Shown piece by piece: positions 63,037-64,000 of a stretch of DNA of 64,000 nt. Numbering within the stretch: position 1 is the stretch's first letter; each line of letters begins with the position of its first letter. This stretch comes from Lingula anatina (Eukaryota > Brachiopoda > Lingulata > Lingulida > Lingulidae): the NCBI RefSeq assembly GCF_001039355.2, contig NW_019773925.1, forward strand, positions 426,066 through 490,065, written 5' to 3'. The notes beneath the pieces were generated by a model that was not told the DNA's origin, did no database searches, and saw only the letters and a program-made list of their open reading frames with translations. Both the position numbers and the translations under genes were made by a program.

Positions 63037-64000
63037 GCAATGTGCATTTGTGTGCACGATATGATCATTTGGAGAGTTTGCTTTTTTTTTCTTTTCGATA
63101 TCGAATTGTTATTATTTCTTGTGGCTTGGATCATATAACAAAGTTCATGATTTATTGCATAGATGTTATATTGTTTTGATTGTATTTCATTCAAAAACCA
63201 TTTGTCATTCAGTTAAAAAACTGAAAGAGCCACCAGTGATACACTGCCGCCGGAAAGTCACCTTACAAAAAGGCCGCATGGACCATGACCCATGCAAGAA
63301 ACGTGGATTCAAATCAAAGTATTATAGATACGAAGGAGCAAGAGTATTTGGCTTACCAAAAAGAACACCCAATTTTTTATAAATCCCTACTATTAAGTTT
63401 TTCTTTTTTTCCCTTAATTTCTACGGTTTCAGAATGGCCCTCTTTAAATTTTTGGAGATTCTGAGAGGATCGGTTTTGCAATGGGAATTGCACCTTTGGG
63501 TTATAGGCCTACCGCCAATTACTACCCCAAATAAGAATCGTGCACGGGTCTTTCAACACCAAAGGATGTGCAGGCATTCAGCCTGACGATGCTCTTGTAA
63601 CAAAAGCAAAATGTAGCTGTTTTACTTTTGTTCCAAAGTACGTGATAACTATCACTAAAACGCTATGAAATATATCAGTTTACTTGCCGTTCCCCTGACA
63701 TGTGGACAAGCATTTGTTTTATTTAATTGGAAAACCACTCTCCTGCGTGCTGAAATAGATGATATGACATTTCAACTGCCGTTAAAAAGACTTGCAGGGA
63801 TCTGAAAGCACTTTGGTTAAACAGACAATCTAGTCATTCATGTAATAAATAAATCTAATAAATATTGGCATCCATACAGATCAACTTAATAGATATAAAA
63901 ACGCCCAAGCTTTCGGTGAATGCGCCTTCGTCGGGTGACTGTACCCAGCGCCGTGATTATGATAAATCTTTTATCATCGTTTATACGCTATACTGCTTTT
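63037..64000. other. Downstream flank, no gene seen
   Basis: AT-rich DNA to the window edge. A short open frame at 63119-63382 has no domain. A minus-strand hairpin motif at 63909-63934 recalls a hammerhead-ribozyme core and the common retroelement sequence GAAGG..CACCGAAAGC; see the findings. Confidence 0.4.

Noticed and set aside
63119-63382. Basic 87-aa plus-strand frame with Cys and Lys
   Set aside because: The first codon is not ATG, and no splice acceptor, domain or continuation was found.

Overview
The window is nuclear DNA from an invertebrate animal. Genes are split by GT-AG introns with polypyrimidine tracts, spacers are AT-rich, microsatellites and miniature inverted-repeat elements (MITEs) are abundant, and the genes include animal orthologues (SUGT1, nocturnin, Rab9, ADCK2, MMAA). 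An NXPE/PC-esterase gene, an intronless condensation-type acyltransferase, an ankyrin/death-like protein and a bacterial-type sulfotransferase together suggest a marine lophotrochozoan (mollusc or brachiopod-like) or an amphioxus-like animal. The species cannot be fixed from sequence alone. Single N bases at 4293, 6693, 10156 and 58407 look like collapsed assembly gaps.

Layout. 2.5-7.7 kb (-): SUGT1 in 12 exons, with one 88-nt exon present twice in a 503-bp-offset tandem duplication. 7.7-8.8 kb: head-to-head promoter region containing a full CRE followed by a TATA box. 8.8-12.3 kb (+): nocturnin in three coding exons. 15.8-17.2 kb (-): an intronless HxxxD acyltransferase. 17.2-24.9 kb: no recognised gene, two MITEs. 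24.9-26.4 kb (+): NXPE-like PC-esterase. 27.9-30.1 kb (-): a small spliced gene that a long-ORF search would miss, encoding a 117-aa secreted protein with two copies of a cysteine module. 34.4-35.1 kb (+): Rab9. 38.4-44.5 kb (-): ADCK2 in 11 exons, divergent from MMAA at 46.2-49.9 kb (+) in 7 exons. 55.0-56.9 kb (+): ankyrin/coiled-coil/death-like protein in one coding exon. 59.2-63.0 kb (+): sulfotransferase in four exons.

The genes do not form one pathway. Two functional pairings are worth noting. ADCK2 and MMAA, both mitochondrial by homology, share a divergent intergenic region. SUGT1 and nocturnin share another.

The repeat landscape is unusually legible: a family of about 100-215-bp MITEs with recurring GGCTC..TTCCCA ends and GATCGATC cores (five copies plus a relic), a 544-bp foldback element, three other MITE types, and a cluster of seven AACCGAGGAC motifs. 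The best candidate for something undescribed is the cysteine-module secreted protein.
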